Source: Brachybacterium avium
Lineage (GTDB): Bacteria > Actinomycetota > Actinomycetes > Actinomycetales > Dermabacteraceae
DNA: 64,000 nt
Direction: 5' to 3'
NCBI RefSeq assembly: GCF_002216795.1
Contig: NZ_CP022316.1
Coordinates: 2,819,205 to 2,883,204 of the forward strand
This document shows positions 47,247 through 55,524 of the stretch, piece by piece. Position numbers and translations under genes: made by a program. Under the pieces are notes generated by a model, which did not search any database, was not told the DNA's origin, and was given only the letters and a program-made list of their open reading frames with translations. Position 1 is the first letter of the stretch. Each line of letters starts with the position of its first letter.

Positions 47247-49913
47247 TCAGCCCTTGCTGCGCGGCTGCTTGACCGGCGGCTCGCCGAGCTCGACGTCGCG
47301 GGTGAGGATCTCCTCGCCCTCCCCGACGACCAGCTCGAGCTGCTCGATCCGGCCCAGCGCCGTGAGATCCGCGGCGGCGGCCTCGAGATGGGCGAGCGCC
47401 TGCTGCGGCGCCTCGATCCTCACGCTCAGGATCGGGGTCTTCTGGGAGACCTTGGCGTCGGACTTGAGGCGTCGCAGCGTGATCGCGGCCTGGGCCACCG
47501 TGTCCACGAGCGCCGCGTCCTGACCGGCGGCGGCCTCACGCAGCGGTGCCGCCTGCGGCCAGGCCTGCGTGTGCACGCTGCCCTCGCGCCACCACGACCA
47601 GACCTCCTCGGTCGCGAACACGACCACCGGTGCGAACAGGCGCAGCAGCACCTCGAGCGCGATCGCGAGCGCGGCGCGGGCCGAGGCGGCCCCGGCCTCG
47701 CCGGCGGGGGAGTTGCCGTGGGCTCGCTCCTTGACCAGCTCGATGTAGTCATCGCAGAACGCCCAGAAGAACGGCTCGACCGCCTCCAGGCTGCGGGCGT
47801 AGTCCATGTCCTCGAAAGCGGTCGTGGCCTGCTCGACGACCTGGGCCAGCTGTGCCAGCAGCGCCCGGTCCAGCGGATCGGTGACCACTGCCGGGTCCGC
47901 GGCGAGACGTCCCGCCGGATCGGCGGGGGCGGCGCCGAAGCCGAGGGCGAACTTCGAGGCGTTGAGGATCTTGATCGCCAGGCGGCGGCCGATCTTCATC
48001 TGCCCCTCGTCGAAGGCGGTGTCCACACCCTGGCGGGCGCGACCGGCCCAGTAGCGCACCCCGTCCGAGCCGTGCTGCTGCAGCAGCCCGATGGGGGTGA
48101 CCACGTTGCCCTTGGACTTGGACATCTTCTTGCGGTCCGGGTCCAGGATCCAGCCGTTGATCGAGGCGTGCTTCCACGGCAGCGAATCCTGCTGCAGGTG
48201 GGAGCGCACGATGGTGGAGAACAGCCAGGTGCGGATGATGTCGTGGCCCTGCGGGCGCAGATCCATCGGGTAGACCTTGCTGAAGAGCTCAGGATCCGAG
48301 TTCCAGCCGCCCGCGAGCTGCGGGGTCAGCGAGGACGTGGCCCAGGTATCGAGGATGTCGGGATCGGCGATGAAGCCGCCCGGCTGGTTGCGCTGGGCCT
48401 CGGTGAAACCGGCCGGCACGTCGGTGGTGGGATCGATCGGCAGCGCCTCGATCGGTGGGGTGAGCACGGTGTCGTAGTCGGTCTCGCCGTCGGCGTCGAC
48501 CGCGTACCAGAGTGGGAAGGGCACGCCGTAGAAGCGCTGGCGGGAGATCAGCCAGTCGCCGGTCAGGCCCTCCACCCAGTTTCGGTAGCGGGACTCCATG
48601 TAGGCGGGATGCCAGGTCAGCTCCGCGCCACGGGCGATCAGCTCATCGCGCAGACCGCCCTCGGAGGTGTCCCGGCCGCCGTTGGTGAGGTACCACTGAC
48701 GCGAGGTGACGAACTCCAGCGGCTTGTCGCCGTTCTCGTAGAACTTCACCGGATGCGTGATCCTCTCCGGCTCGCCCACCAGGTCGCCGGACTCGGTGAC
48801 CATCTCCACCACGCGCTTCTGCGCGCTGAACACGGTGAGCCCCGCGAGCTCCGCGTAGCGGGCCCGGCCCTCCTCGGAGGTGATCCAGGGCGCCTCGGGC
48901 AGGAAGCGGCCGTCACGGCCCACCACCGAGCGGGTGGGCAGCGAGAGCTCCCGCCACCAGGTGACATCGTTGGAGTCACCGAAGGTGCAGATCATCGCGA
49001 TGCCCGCGCCCTTGTCGGGCTGGGCGAGGGGATGCGCCAGCACCGGCACCTCGACCCCGAACAGGGGCGAGGTGACGGTCGAGCCGAACAGGCTCTGGTA
49101 CCGCTCGTCATCGGGATGGGCCACCAAGGCCACGCACGCCGGCAGCAGCTCGGGGCGTGTGGTCTCGATGTGCACCGTCTCCCCGGTGTCGTCGGTGCGG
49201 GTGAAGCCGATCCGGTGGTAGGCGGCCTCCCGCTCGCGGTCCTCCTGCTCGGCCTGTGCCACCGCGGTGCGGTAGGTGACGTCCCACATGGTGGGGGCCT
49301 CGGACTGGTAGGCCTGGCCCTGCTGCAGGTTCTCGAGGAACGCGCGCTGGGAGGTGGCACGGGAGGCGGCGTTGATCGTCTGGTAGCTGTGATCCCAGTC
49401 CACCGAGAGGCCGAGGGCGCGGAACACGTCCTCGAAGGACTTCTCGTCCAGCGCGGTGAGCTGCTCGCACAGCTCGATGAAGTTGCGGCGCGAGATCGGC
49501 AGCTGGTTCGCGGCCTTCGCCGACTTGTTCGAGCCGCCCTCCTGCGGGGGAGTGAAGTCCTCCTCGTAGGGCAGCGAGGGGTCGCAGCGCACCCCGTAGT
49601 AGTTCTGGGCGCGACGCTCGGTGGGCAGGCCGTTGTCGTCCCAGCCCAGCGGGTAGAACACGTTCTTGCCGCGCATGCGCTGATAGCGCACGATCATGTC
49701 CGCCTGGGAGTAGCCGAACACGTGGCCCACGTGCAGCGAGCCCGAGGCGGTGGGCGGCGGGGTGTCGACGCTGAAGACCTGGTCACGAGTGGTCTCCGGG
49801 TCGAAGGAGTAGAGGTCCTGCTCGCTCCATACGCTGTCCCACTTCTCCTCGAGGCCCTCGAGGGAGGGACGATCGGGGAGGGCGGAGTCGGGGCGCGGCG
49901 CAGTATCGGTCAT
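47247..49913 (-). CDS. valS: Valine--tRNA ligase
   Basis: An 888-residue class Ia aminoacyl-tRNA synthetase. The HIGH-type motif is seen in TPPPTASGSLHVGHVFGY and KMSKS in RKKMSKSKGN. The editing domain lies in between (HIETTRPELLPACVALVAHP). A C-terminal helical arm with a coiled coil ends the protein. The ATG at 49913 lies seven bases after AACAAT, with TTGCAC 16 bases further upstream, a leaderless arrangement; the ATG at 49922 adds three residues and is the alternative. Confidence 0.93.
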   Translation of the reverse strand: MTDTAPRPDSALPDRPSLEGLEEKWDSVWSEQDLYSFDPETTRDQVFSVDTPPPTASGSLHVGHVFGYSQADMIVRYQRMRGKNVFYPLGWDDNGLPTERRAQNYYGVRCDPSLPYEEDFTPPQEGGSNKSAKAANQLPISRRNFIELCEQLTALDEKSFEDVFRALGLSVDWDHSYQTINAASRATSQRAFLENLQQGQAYQSEAPTMWDVTYRTAVAQAEQEDREREAAYHRIGFTRTDDTGETVHIETTRPELLPACVALVAHPDDERYQSLFGSTVTSPLFGVEVPVLAHPLAQPDKGAGIAMICTFGDSNDVTWWRELSLPTRSVVGRDGRFLPEAPWITSEEGRARYAELAGLTVFSAQKRVVEMVTESGDLVGEPERITHPVKFYENGDKPLEFVTSRQWYLTNGGRDTSEGGLRDELIARGAELTWHPAYMESRYRNWVEGLTGDWLISRQRFYGVPFPLWYAVDADGETDYDTVLTPPIEALPIDPTTDVPAGFTEAQRNQPGGFIADPDILDTWATSSLTPQLAGGWNSDPELFSKVYPMDLRPQGHDIIRTWLFSTIVRSHLQQDSLPWKHASINGWILDPDRKKMSKSKGNVVTPIGLLQQHGSDGVRYWAGRARQGVDTAFDEGQMKIGRRLAIKILNASKFALGFGAAPADPAGRLAADPAVVTDPLDRALLAQLAQVVEQATTAFEDMDYARSLEAVEPFFWAFCDDYIELVKERAHGNSPAGEAGAASARAALAIALEVLLRLFAPVVVFATEEVWSWWREGSVHTQAWPQAAPLREAAAGQDAALVDTVAQAAITLRRLKSDAKVSQKTPILSVRIEAPQQALAHLEAAAADLTALGRIEQLELVVGEGEEILTRDVELGEPPVKQPRSKG

Positions 49914-50044
49914 GGGGGCCATTGTTCCAGGTCTGCCGCGACGTGCAACGCAGGCGACGACAGTGTGAGCGCCCTCGCTCAGAGCGCGGCCGTGCGGACC
50001 CGGTCACGAGACGGACGGGGCACCGGCAGCCGTACGGTGGAGTC

Positions 50045-50815
50045 ATGCCTCTCCAGCGCCTCGCCGTGGTCTCCGACGTGCACGGCAACCTCACCGCCTA
50101 TCGGGCGGTGCTCGCCGACATCGCCGCCCGGGGCATCACCCGGATCCTGAACCTCGGCGACGTGGTGGGCAAGGGGCCGCGGGGCGCCGCCTGCACCGCA
50201 CTGACCCGGGAGCGCTGCGAGGCGACGGTGCGCGGCAACTGGGAGGTGGTGATCGCCGGGGACGGGGAGCTGCGCAGCGAGGGGCAGGCCTGGTGGCGCC
50301 AGGAGCTCTCCGCCGAGGACCGGCGATGGCTGTTCGCTCTGCCGGGCAGCCTGGACGTCCGGCTCTCCGGCCGACGGGTGCGTGCCCTGCACGCGTCCCC
50401 GGTCGATGAGTTCACCCGGGTCCTGCGAGGGCACAGTGAAGAGGAGTTCACCATGATGTTCGCCCCGACACCGTTCACCGGCGGCGGGGAATCGGCGGAC
50501 ATCGTCGTCTACGGCGACATCCACGATCCGTTCCTGCGCTCGGGCCGGGAGGGGACGCTGGTGAACGTCGGCAGCGTCGGCAACCAGCTCGACGACCCCA
50601 CGCCCTCCTACGCCATCCTCGAGGGAGACCCCGACGGAGGGACCGACGCCCCGTTCGGGATCCAGTTCGTGCGGGTGCCCTACGACGTCGAGGCCGAGAT
50701 CGAGCTGGCCCGCGCGCTGGGCATGCCCGAGGCCGGGGCGTGGGAGATCGAGCTGCGCACGGGGATCTACCGCGGGGCCCACGCGGCACTGGGCCTCACC
50801 CCCGGGGCGGACTGA
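50045..50815 (+). CDS. Calcineurin-like metallophosphoesterase (YfcE/ApaH type)
   Basis: A 256-residue phosphoesterase with the two-metal motifs in order: VSDVHGN, LGDVVGKGP, GNWE, ALHASP and YGDIHDPF with NVGSVGNQLDD. It belongs to the small cytoplasmic phosphodiesterases; the substrate is unknown. TACGGT ends six bases before the ATG at 50045, which points to a leaderless transcript. It ends three bases from the convergent lipoate ligase gene. Confidence 0.87.
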   Translation: MPLQRLAVVSDVHGNLTAYRAVLADIAARGITRILNLGDVVGKGPRGAACTALTRERCEATVRGNWEVVIAGDGELRSEGQAWWRQELSAEDRRWLFALPGSLDVRLSGRRVRALHASPVDEFTRVLRGHSEEEFTMMFAPTPFTGGGESADIVVYGDIHDPFLRSGREGTLVNVGSVGNQLDDPTPSYAILEGDPDGGTDAPFGIQFVRVPYDVEAEIELARALGMPEAGAWEIELRTGIYRGAHAALGLTPGAD

Positions 50816-50818
50816 GCG

Positions 50819-51904
50819 TCACGGCACCCGCGCAGTCCACTCCTGGGTGCCGAACTTGGTCTCCACCAGCTCGCGGGCCCGGGCGAGCTCCTCCTCGGTG
50901 TAGGTCGAGTCCACCGTGTCGTAGCGGGCGCGGAAGAACTCCAAGAAGCCGTCGATGATCTGCTCGCGGGCCAGACCCGTCTGCGAGCGCATCGGGTCCA
51001 CCCGCTTGTTCGCGCTCCTGGTGCCCTTGCCGGAGAGCTTCTCCTTGCCGATCCGCAGCACCTCGCCCATCTTGTCGGCGTCGATGTCGTAGCTCATCGT
51101 CACGTGATGCAGCAGCACGCCGCCGGCGAATCGGCGCTGGGCCGCGCCGCCGATCTTGCCCTGCTCGGAGGCGATGTCGTTCAGCGGCACATAGCGGGCC
51201 CTGACCCCGATCTCGGCCAGCGCCCCCATCACCCAGTCGTCGAGATACGCGTAGGACTGCTCGAAGCTGAGCCCCTCCACCAGGGAGGTGGGGACCACCA
51301 GCGAGTAGGTGATGCAGTTGCCCTGCTCCATGAACATCGCGCCGCCGCCGGTGATCCGACGCACCACGCCGATGCCGTGCTCGGCGGCGCCCTCGGCATC
51401 GATCTCGTTGCGCAGCGACTGGTAGGAGCCGATCACCACCAGCGGGGAGTCCCAGTCCCAGATCCGGAAGTGGGGGCTGCGGCGCCCGGCGACGACTTCC
51501 AGCGGCAGCACCTCGTCCAGGGCCACGTGCATCACCGGCGGCAGCACCACCGGATCGATGACATCGAAGGTGAGATCGCTCCAGCTGGTGGCATGGCCCA
51601 GGGCGCGTCGCGTCGCGATCGCGACCGCCTCCTCGTCGAAGCCGATCAGCTGCACCGGGTCGGGGCGCGCCGCCAGCCGCGCGGTGATCGCGGCGGCCAG
51701 CTCCGTGGTGGTGGCGGTGGTGGACATCCCGGACAGGGCGGCGCCCAGGTCCTCCAGGGCGTCATCCGGCTCGAGGAAGAAGTCCCCGAAGACATGGGCG
51801 GTGTCGATCCGTCCGTCCGCGACCGTCACGTCGACGGCCACCAGTTTCCCGTCGCGGACCTTGTACTCGCCGTGCCTGACCGTGCTGTCGCTGCGCTCAT
51901 CCAT
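50819..51904 (-). CDS. lplA: Lipoate--protein ligase with the accessory domain at the N-terminus
   Basis: A 361-residue protein. Residues 1-95 (YKVRDGKLVAVDVTVADGRI; HVFGDFFLEPDDAL) resemble the small domain that lies at the C-terminus of E. coli LplA. The catalytic BPL/LPL domain follows (about 115-361) with RRITGGGAMF, the lipoyl-pocket glycine loop, and a Lys in ASEQGKIGGAAQRR. The family activates lipoate with ATP and attaches it to a lysine of lipoyl domains. GACAAT ends six bases before the ATG at 51904. Confidence 0.85.
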   Translation of the reverse strand: MDERSDSTVRHGEYKVRDGKLVAVDVTVADGRIDTAHVFGDFFLEPDDALEDLGAALSGMSTTATTTELAAAITARLAARPDPVQLIGFDEEAVAIATRRALGHATSWSDLTFDVIDPVVLPPVMHVALDEVLPLEVVAGRRSPHFRIWDWDSPLVVIGSYQSLRNEIDAEGAAEHGIGVVRRITGGGAMFMEQGNCITYSLVVPTSLVEGLSFEQSYAYLDDWVMGALAEIGVRARYVPLNDIASEQGKIGGAAQRRFAGGVLLHHVTMSYDIDADKMGEVLRIGKEKLSGKGTRSANKRVDPMRSQTGLAREQIIDGFLEFFRARYDTVDSTYTEEELARARELVETKFGTQEWTARVP

Positions 51905-51956
51905 GCGGCCATTGTCGCGCAGCGGCATGCTCGGTGGCGTGATTCGGCCGCGCGGC

Positions 51957-53252
51957 TCAGGTGATGGTCAGCGAGCGCAGCGCGCGATGGACCTCCCAGA
52001 CGAAATCCGCGGTCGACTGGTTCTTGCGCGGGGCGATCGCATAGGTCTCCTCCCCGCGGACATCGCTCGCCTCACGGGTCACGTTGGGGATGAGCTGACG
52101 CCACTCCCGCTCGCCGCCCACCCAGATCCGGTACGTGGTGCGGCTGTCGTCCCCGCGATGATGCAGGCGCAGCCCCAGGGTCGAGGCGGTGAGCGCCGGC
52201 TGTCGACGGGCCGCGGCGAGGTCGAAGCCGCGATCGCGCAGCAGCATCGGATTGAAGATCCCCCACAGCAGCAGCCGGGCCCCCTCGACCTCCGGGGAGG
52301 CGGGAGTGCCCACCAGCTCCGTCGGCACCTGCGGCAGGCGGGCCCCGGTGCGCCAGGACCGGCGACGGGCGAGAGCGTCCAGGCGCTCCCGCGCCGCGGC
52401 GCGGGCCGTCGGATCCTCGAGCCGTCCGATGCCCAGCGGCGTCGGTTCCTGACCGGTGCGCAGCAGGTGGACCGGCGTGCCGTGCTTCACCTCGCCGAAC
52501 TCGAGCCCGGTGCGGTGCAGGCCCACGCCGACCTGCAGGTGGGCGGTCGCCTGCCCGCGCCGGGTGGAGAAGTGCGCGCTGGAGCCCAGCAGGGTGCGGC
52601 CGGCCTGGTGCAGCACGTCCAGATGGGCTCGGAACTCCCGAGCGACACGCCGCTTGGTCAGCAGCTTCTTCGGGTCCACCGGGAACTGCACGACCGGACG
52701 GCCCGAGTTCTCGCCGATCTCGCCGATGGTCTCCCACAGTGCGGCGTGCCCCGGATCGGCCTCGGTCATCCGCCTGCTCAGCCGGTCCCAGCTGAGGCAG
52801 ATCACGCCAGGCGGGAGCGCATCCTGGCAGTCCTGCAGGTCCGAGCGGCGGGAGATGGCGATCAGCAGGTGATGCGGCGAGAAGCCGAGCGCGGCCCGCA
52901 GGCTCTGCAGCCGGGGGACGTCGAAGGCGCCGCCGGTGCGCAGCGCGATCCCGAGCCGAGCCCCGTCCTCCTCCGCGGCGGTGGCCGGGAACATCTCGGC
53001 GACGAGGTCGGGAGCATTGCGGCGCAGCCGCGGCGCGGCGACGATGCTGCCGGTGGTGTGCGCGGTGCGCGCCACGGTGCGCAGGAAGGCGCTGCGGCTG
53101 CGGGGTGCCATCAGCACGAATTCGAGCATGTGCCGCAGGATGACGTCGGACCGGTCGGGATGGAAGGACCAGCCCTCCAGCCCCGTCGACTGCAGGGAGC
53201 GGTCCATCGCGAAGGTCAGCATCTGTCCGACGGTGGCGTACGAGCGAGCCAT
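51957..53252 (-). CDS. Conserved protein of unknown function
   Basis: A 431-residue soluble protein with AAGGAGG before the ATG. No domain is recognised with confidence. The N-terminal half has alternating strands and helices (LIAISRRSDLQDCQDALPPG, VICLSWDRLSRRM), a pattern seen in PD-(D/E)XK-type nuclease proteins. The expected acidic/lysine motif is not clear (APDLVAEM followed by GIALRTG), so this is only a weak idea. The C-terminal half is basic with LGLRLHHRGDD and YRIWVGGEREW. It diverges from the arsR-CDF pair with no shared operon. Confidence 0.6.
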   Translation of the reverse strand: MARSYATVGQMLTFAMDRSLQSTGLEGWSFHPDRSDVILRHMLEFVLMAPRSRSAFLRTVARTAHTTGSIVAAPRLRRNAPDLVAEMFPATAAEEDGARLGIALRTGGAFDVPRLQSLRAALGFSPHHLLIAISRRSDLQDCQDALPPGVICLSWDRLSRRMTEADPGHAALWETIGEIGENSGRPVVQFPVDPKKLLTKRRVAREFRAHLDVLHQAGRTLLGSSAHFSTRRGQATAHLQVGVGLHRTGLEFGEVKHGTPVHLLRTGQEPTPLGIGRLEDPTARAAARERLDALARRRSWRTGARLPQVPTELVGTPASPEVEGARLLLWGIFNPMLLRDRGFDLAAARRQPALTASTLGLRLHHRGDDSRTTYRIWVGGEREWRQLIPNVTREASDVRGEETYAIAPRKNQSTADFVWEVHRALRSLTIT

Positions 53253-53383
53253 GGTCCTCCTTCGCAGCGATCCGGGGCGCAGCGCCTGCCGCGGCCGATG
53301 CTGTCCAAGCCTAGGCCGTGACCGCTGCGGATCCGGTGCCGGATCCCCCCGCCCACCATCCCGCGGCCATCTCTGCCATACTG

Positions 53384-53412
53384 AACATATGAGCAATCAT
53401 GCAGATATGGGG
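53384..53412. promoter_or_regulatory. Candidate metal-repressor operator at the arsR start
   Basis: An imperfect inverted repeat, CATAT around 53387 and ATATG around 53406, overlaps the predicted transcription and translation start. Such A/T-rich palindromes are used by ArsR/SmtB repressors. The match is partial. Confidence 0.35.
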
Positions 53413-53775
53413 ATCGGTGCGCTGGACGCGATCCGCGCCAGGATCCCCGGGCAGTCCGCGGTGGCGGATGTCGCGGACGTCTTCTCCCTCCTCGGTGACC
53501 CTGCGCGGCTGCGGCTCCTGCTCGCACTGCTCGAGGGCGAGTTGTGCGTGAGCGATCTGGCCGAGGTCACCGAGCATTCCGAGTCGGCCGTCTCCCACGC
53601 CCTGAAGCTGCTGCGGGCCCACCGGATCGTCGCCGTGCGCCGGGAGGGCCGCCGGGCGTTCTACCGCCTGGACGACCCGCACGTGAGGATGCTGCTGGAC
53701 CTCGCGATCTCGCACACCGCGCACAGCCGGATGGAGCACCCCGAGCGGGAGGGCGCGACGGAGGTCGCCTCATGA
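53389..53775 (+). CDS. ArsR/SmtB-family metal-sensing repressor
   Basis: A 128-residue winged-helix repressor with the recognition helix SESAVSHALKLLRAHRIV. The last helix has Asp96, His98, His109 and His112 in DDPHVRM and SHTAHS, matching the alpha-5 zinc/cobalt site (D-x-H, ten residues, H-x2-H) of CzrA and SmtB. It should release DNA on metal binding and so induce the transporter gene, whose ATG overlaps its stop. CATACT ends six bases before the ATG. Confidence 0.9.
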   Translation: MSNHADMGIGALDAIRARIPGQSAVADVADVFSLLGDPARLRLLLALLEGELCVSDLAEVTEHSESAVSHALKLLRAHRIVAVRREGRRAFYRLDDPHVRMLLDLAISHTAHSRMEHPEREGATEVAS

Positions 53776-54677
53776 CGCACGACCACCGTCCGCCCAGCGG
53801 CCACGCCGGCGGCGCCCACCGCTGGCGCCTGGTCCTCGCTCTGGTGCTGATCGGCGGTTTCTTCGTCGTCGAGCTGGTGACCGGTCTGCTCTCCGGATCC
53901 CTCGCGCTCCTCTCCGATGCCGGGCACATGGCCGCCGATGTCGTCACCCTCGCGGCCGCGCTCGCCGCGACCGTGATCGCGGTGCGCCCGGACCGCAGCG
54001 GCCGGCGCACCTTCGGCCACTACCGCATCGAGGTGTTCGCCTCCCTGCTCGCGGTGCTGATCATGCTGGGCGTCGCCGTCGGCGTGGTGATCGCCGCGAT
54101 CGGACGCCTCGGCCACCGGGTCGAGGTCGATTCCGGCCCGATGCTCGTCGTCGGCGTCCTGGGGCTCATCGTGAACCTCGTGGTGCTGATGCTGTTGCGG
54201 GGCGGCGCGGGAGAGAGCCTGAACGTCAAGGGAGCCTATCTCGAGGTCATGGCCGATACGGTCGGCTCGATCGGGGTCATCCTCGCCGCTGTGCTCCTGC
54301 GCTTCACCGGTGCCACCTGGGTCGATACCGCGGTCGCGCTCGCCGTCGGCGTCTTCATCGCGGTGCGGGCCGTGATCCTCGCCCGCGAGGTGCTCGGGGT
54401 GCTCGGCCAGGCCGCCCCACCCGGCATCGACCCCGAGCGGGTGCGCGCCGACCTGACCGCGATCGACGGGGTCGTCGACGCCCACGACCTGCACCTGTGG
54501 ACCCTCACCTCCGGGATGGAGGTCGCCACCGTGCATCTGGTGGTGGATCCGGGCAGGGATCCGCACCCGGTGCTCGATGCCGCCCAGGAGCTGCTCAGCA
54601 CCACCCACGGGATCGCGCACGCCACGGTCCAGACCGAGCCCACCGATCACCACGGCTGCCTGGAGATCGGCTGGTGA
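53772..54677 (+). CDS. Cation diffusion facilitator family metal efflux transporter
   Basis: A 301-residue CDF protein with six membrane helices. The intramembrane site has SDAGHMAAD in helix 2 and EVMADTVGS in helix 5, which gives the HD/DD pattern of zinc and cobalt transporters. The N-terminus is His-rich (THDHRPPSGHAGGAH). A cytoplasmic ferredoxin-like domain ends in HHGCLEIGW. It is translationally coupled to the repressor gene, forming a metal-inducible efflux operon. Confidence 0.92.
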   Translation: MTHDHRPPSGHAGGAHRWRLVLALVLIGGFFVVELVTGLLSGSLALLSDAGHMAADVVTLAAALAATVIAVRPDRSGRRTFGHYRIEVFASLLAVLIMLGVAVGVVIAAIGRLGHRVEVDSGPMLVVGVLGLIVNLVVLMLLRGGAGESLNVKGAYLEVMADTVGSIGVILAAVLLRFTGATWVDTAVALAVGVFIAVRAVILAREVLGVLGQAAPPGIDPERVRADLTAIDGVVDAHDLHLWTLTSGMEVATVHLVVDPGRDPHPVLDAAQELLSTTHGIAHATVQTEPTDHHGCLEIGW

Positions 54678-54729
54678 GAACCTTCCTCAGACGTGGTGCC
54701 CGCCGCATCGGTCCGCGTACTGTGACGCC

Positions 54730-55524
54730 ATGACCTCCGCGAACGCCTCGACAGATCCTGAGCACCCGTCCCGCCTGACCGCCATCGTCACCGGAGCCTC
54801 CTCGGGCATCGGCCGGGCCACCGCACAGCGCCTGGTCGCGGACGGCTGGCAGGTCCTCGCCATCGCCCGGCGAGAGGAGCGTCTGCGTACGCTCGCCGAG
54901 GAGACCGGCTGCGCCGTGCTCGGCGTGGACATCACCGACGATGACTCGGTCGCAGCGCTCACGACGCGGGCGGCGGAGCTGTTCGGCGACACCCTCAATG
55001 CCGTCGTCCACGTCGCCGGTGGCGCGCTCGGCGTCGAGCCGGTCGCCGAAGCGGATATCGAGAAGTGGCAGGGGATGTACGAGACCAACGTGCTCGGAGC
55101 CCTGCGGGTGACCCGCGCGCTGCTGCCCGCGCTGCGCCGCAGCGGTCGCGGCGACGTGCTCTTCGTGACCTCGGTCGCCGCGCACGAGGCCTATCCCGGC
55201 GGTTCCGGCTACAACGCCGCCAAGGCCGGGGAGCACATGCTCGCCCGCACCCTCCGCCTCGAGCTGAACGGCGAGCAGGTGCGGGTCATCGAGATCGCCC
55301 CCGGTCTGGTCCGCACCGAGGAGTTCTCCCTGGTGCGGCTCGGGAACCAGGAGGCGGCCGACGCCGTCTACGACGGCATCGAACAGCCGCTGACCGCCGA
55401 GGACTGCGCCGACGTCATCTCCTACGCCCTGAACGCCCCGCATCACGTGAACCTCGATCTGGTCACCGTGCGCCCCCTCGCCCAGGCGGCGGCCCACCGC
55501 ATCGCGCGCCACCACGGGGCCTGA
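54730..55524 (+). CDS. Short-chain dehydrogenase/reductase
   Basis: A 264-residue classical SDR with the cofactor motif TGASSGIG, NNAG-equivalent VHVAGGA, the catalytic Ser in FVTSVAAHE, and Tyr-x3-Lys in GYNAAKAGE. The cofactor is probably NADP by the arginine after the glycine loop (ARREERL). The substrate is unknown. TACTGT ends six bases before the ATG. The stop overlaps the ABC exporter start (TGATG). Confidence 0.87.
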   Translation: MTSANASTDPEHPSRLTAIVTGASSGIGRATAQRLVADGWQVLAIARREERLRTLAEETGCAVLGVDITDDDSVAALTTRAAELFGDTLNAVVHVAGGALGVEPVAEADIEKWQGMYETNVLGALRVTRALLPALRRSGRGDVLFVTSVAAHEAYPGGSGYNAAKAGEHMLARTLRLELNGEQVRVIEIAPGLVRTEEFSLVRLGNQEAADAVYDGIEQPLTAEDCADVISYALNAPHHVNLDLVTVRPLAQAAAHRIARHHGA

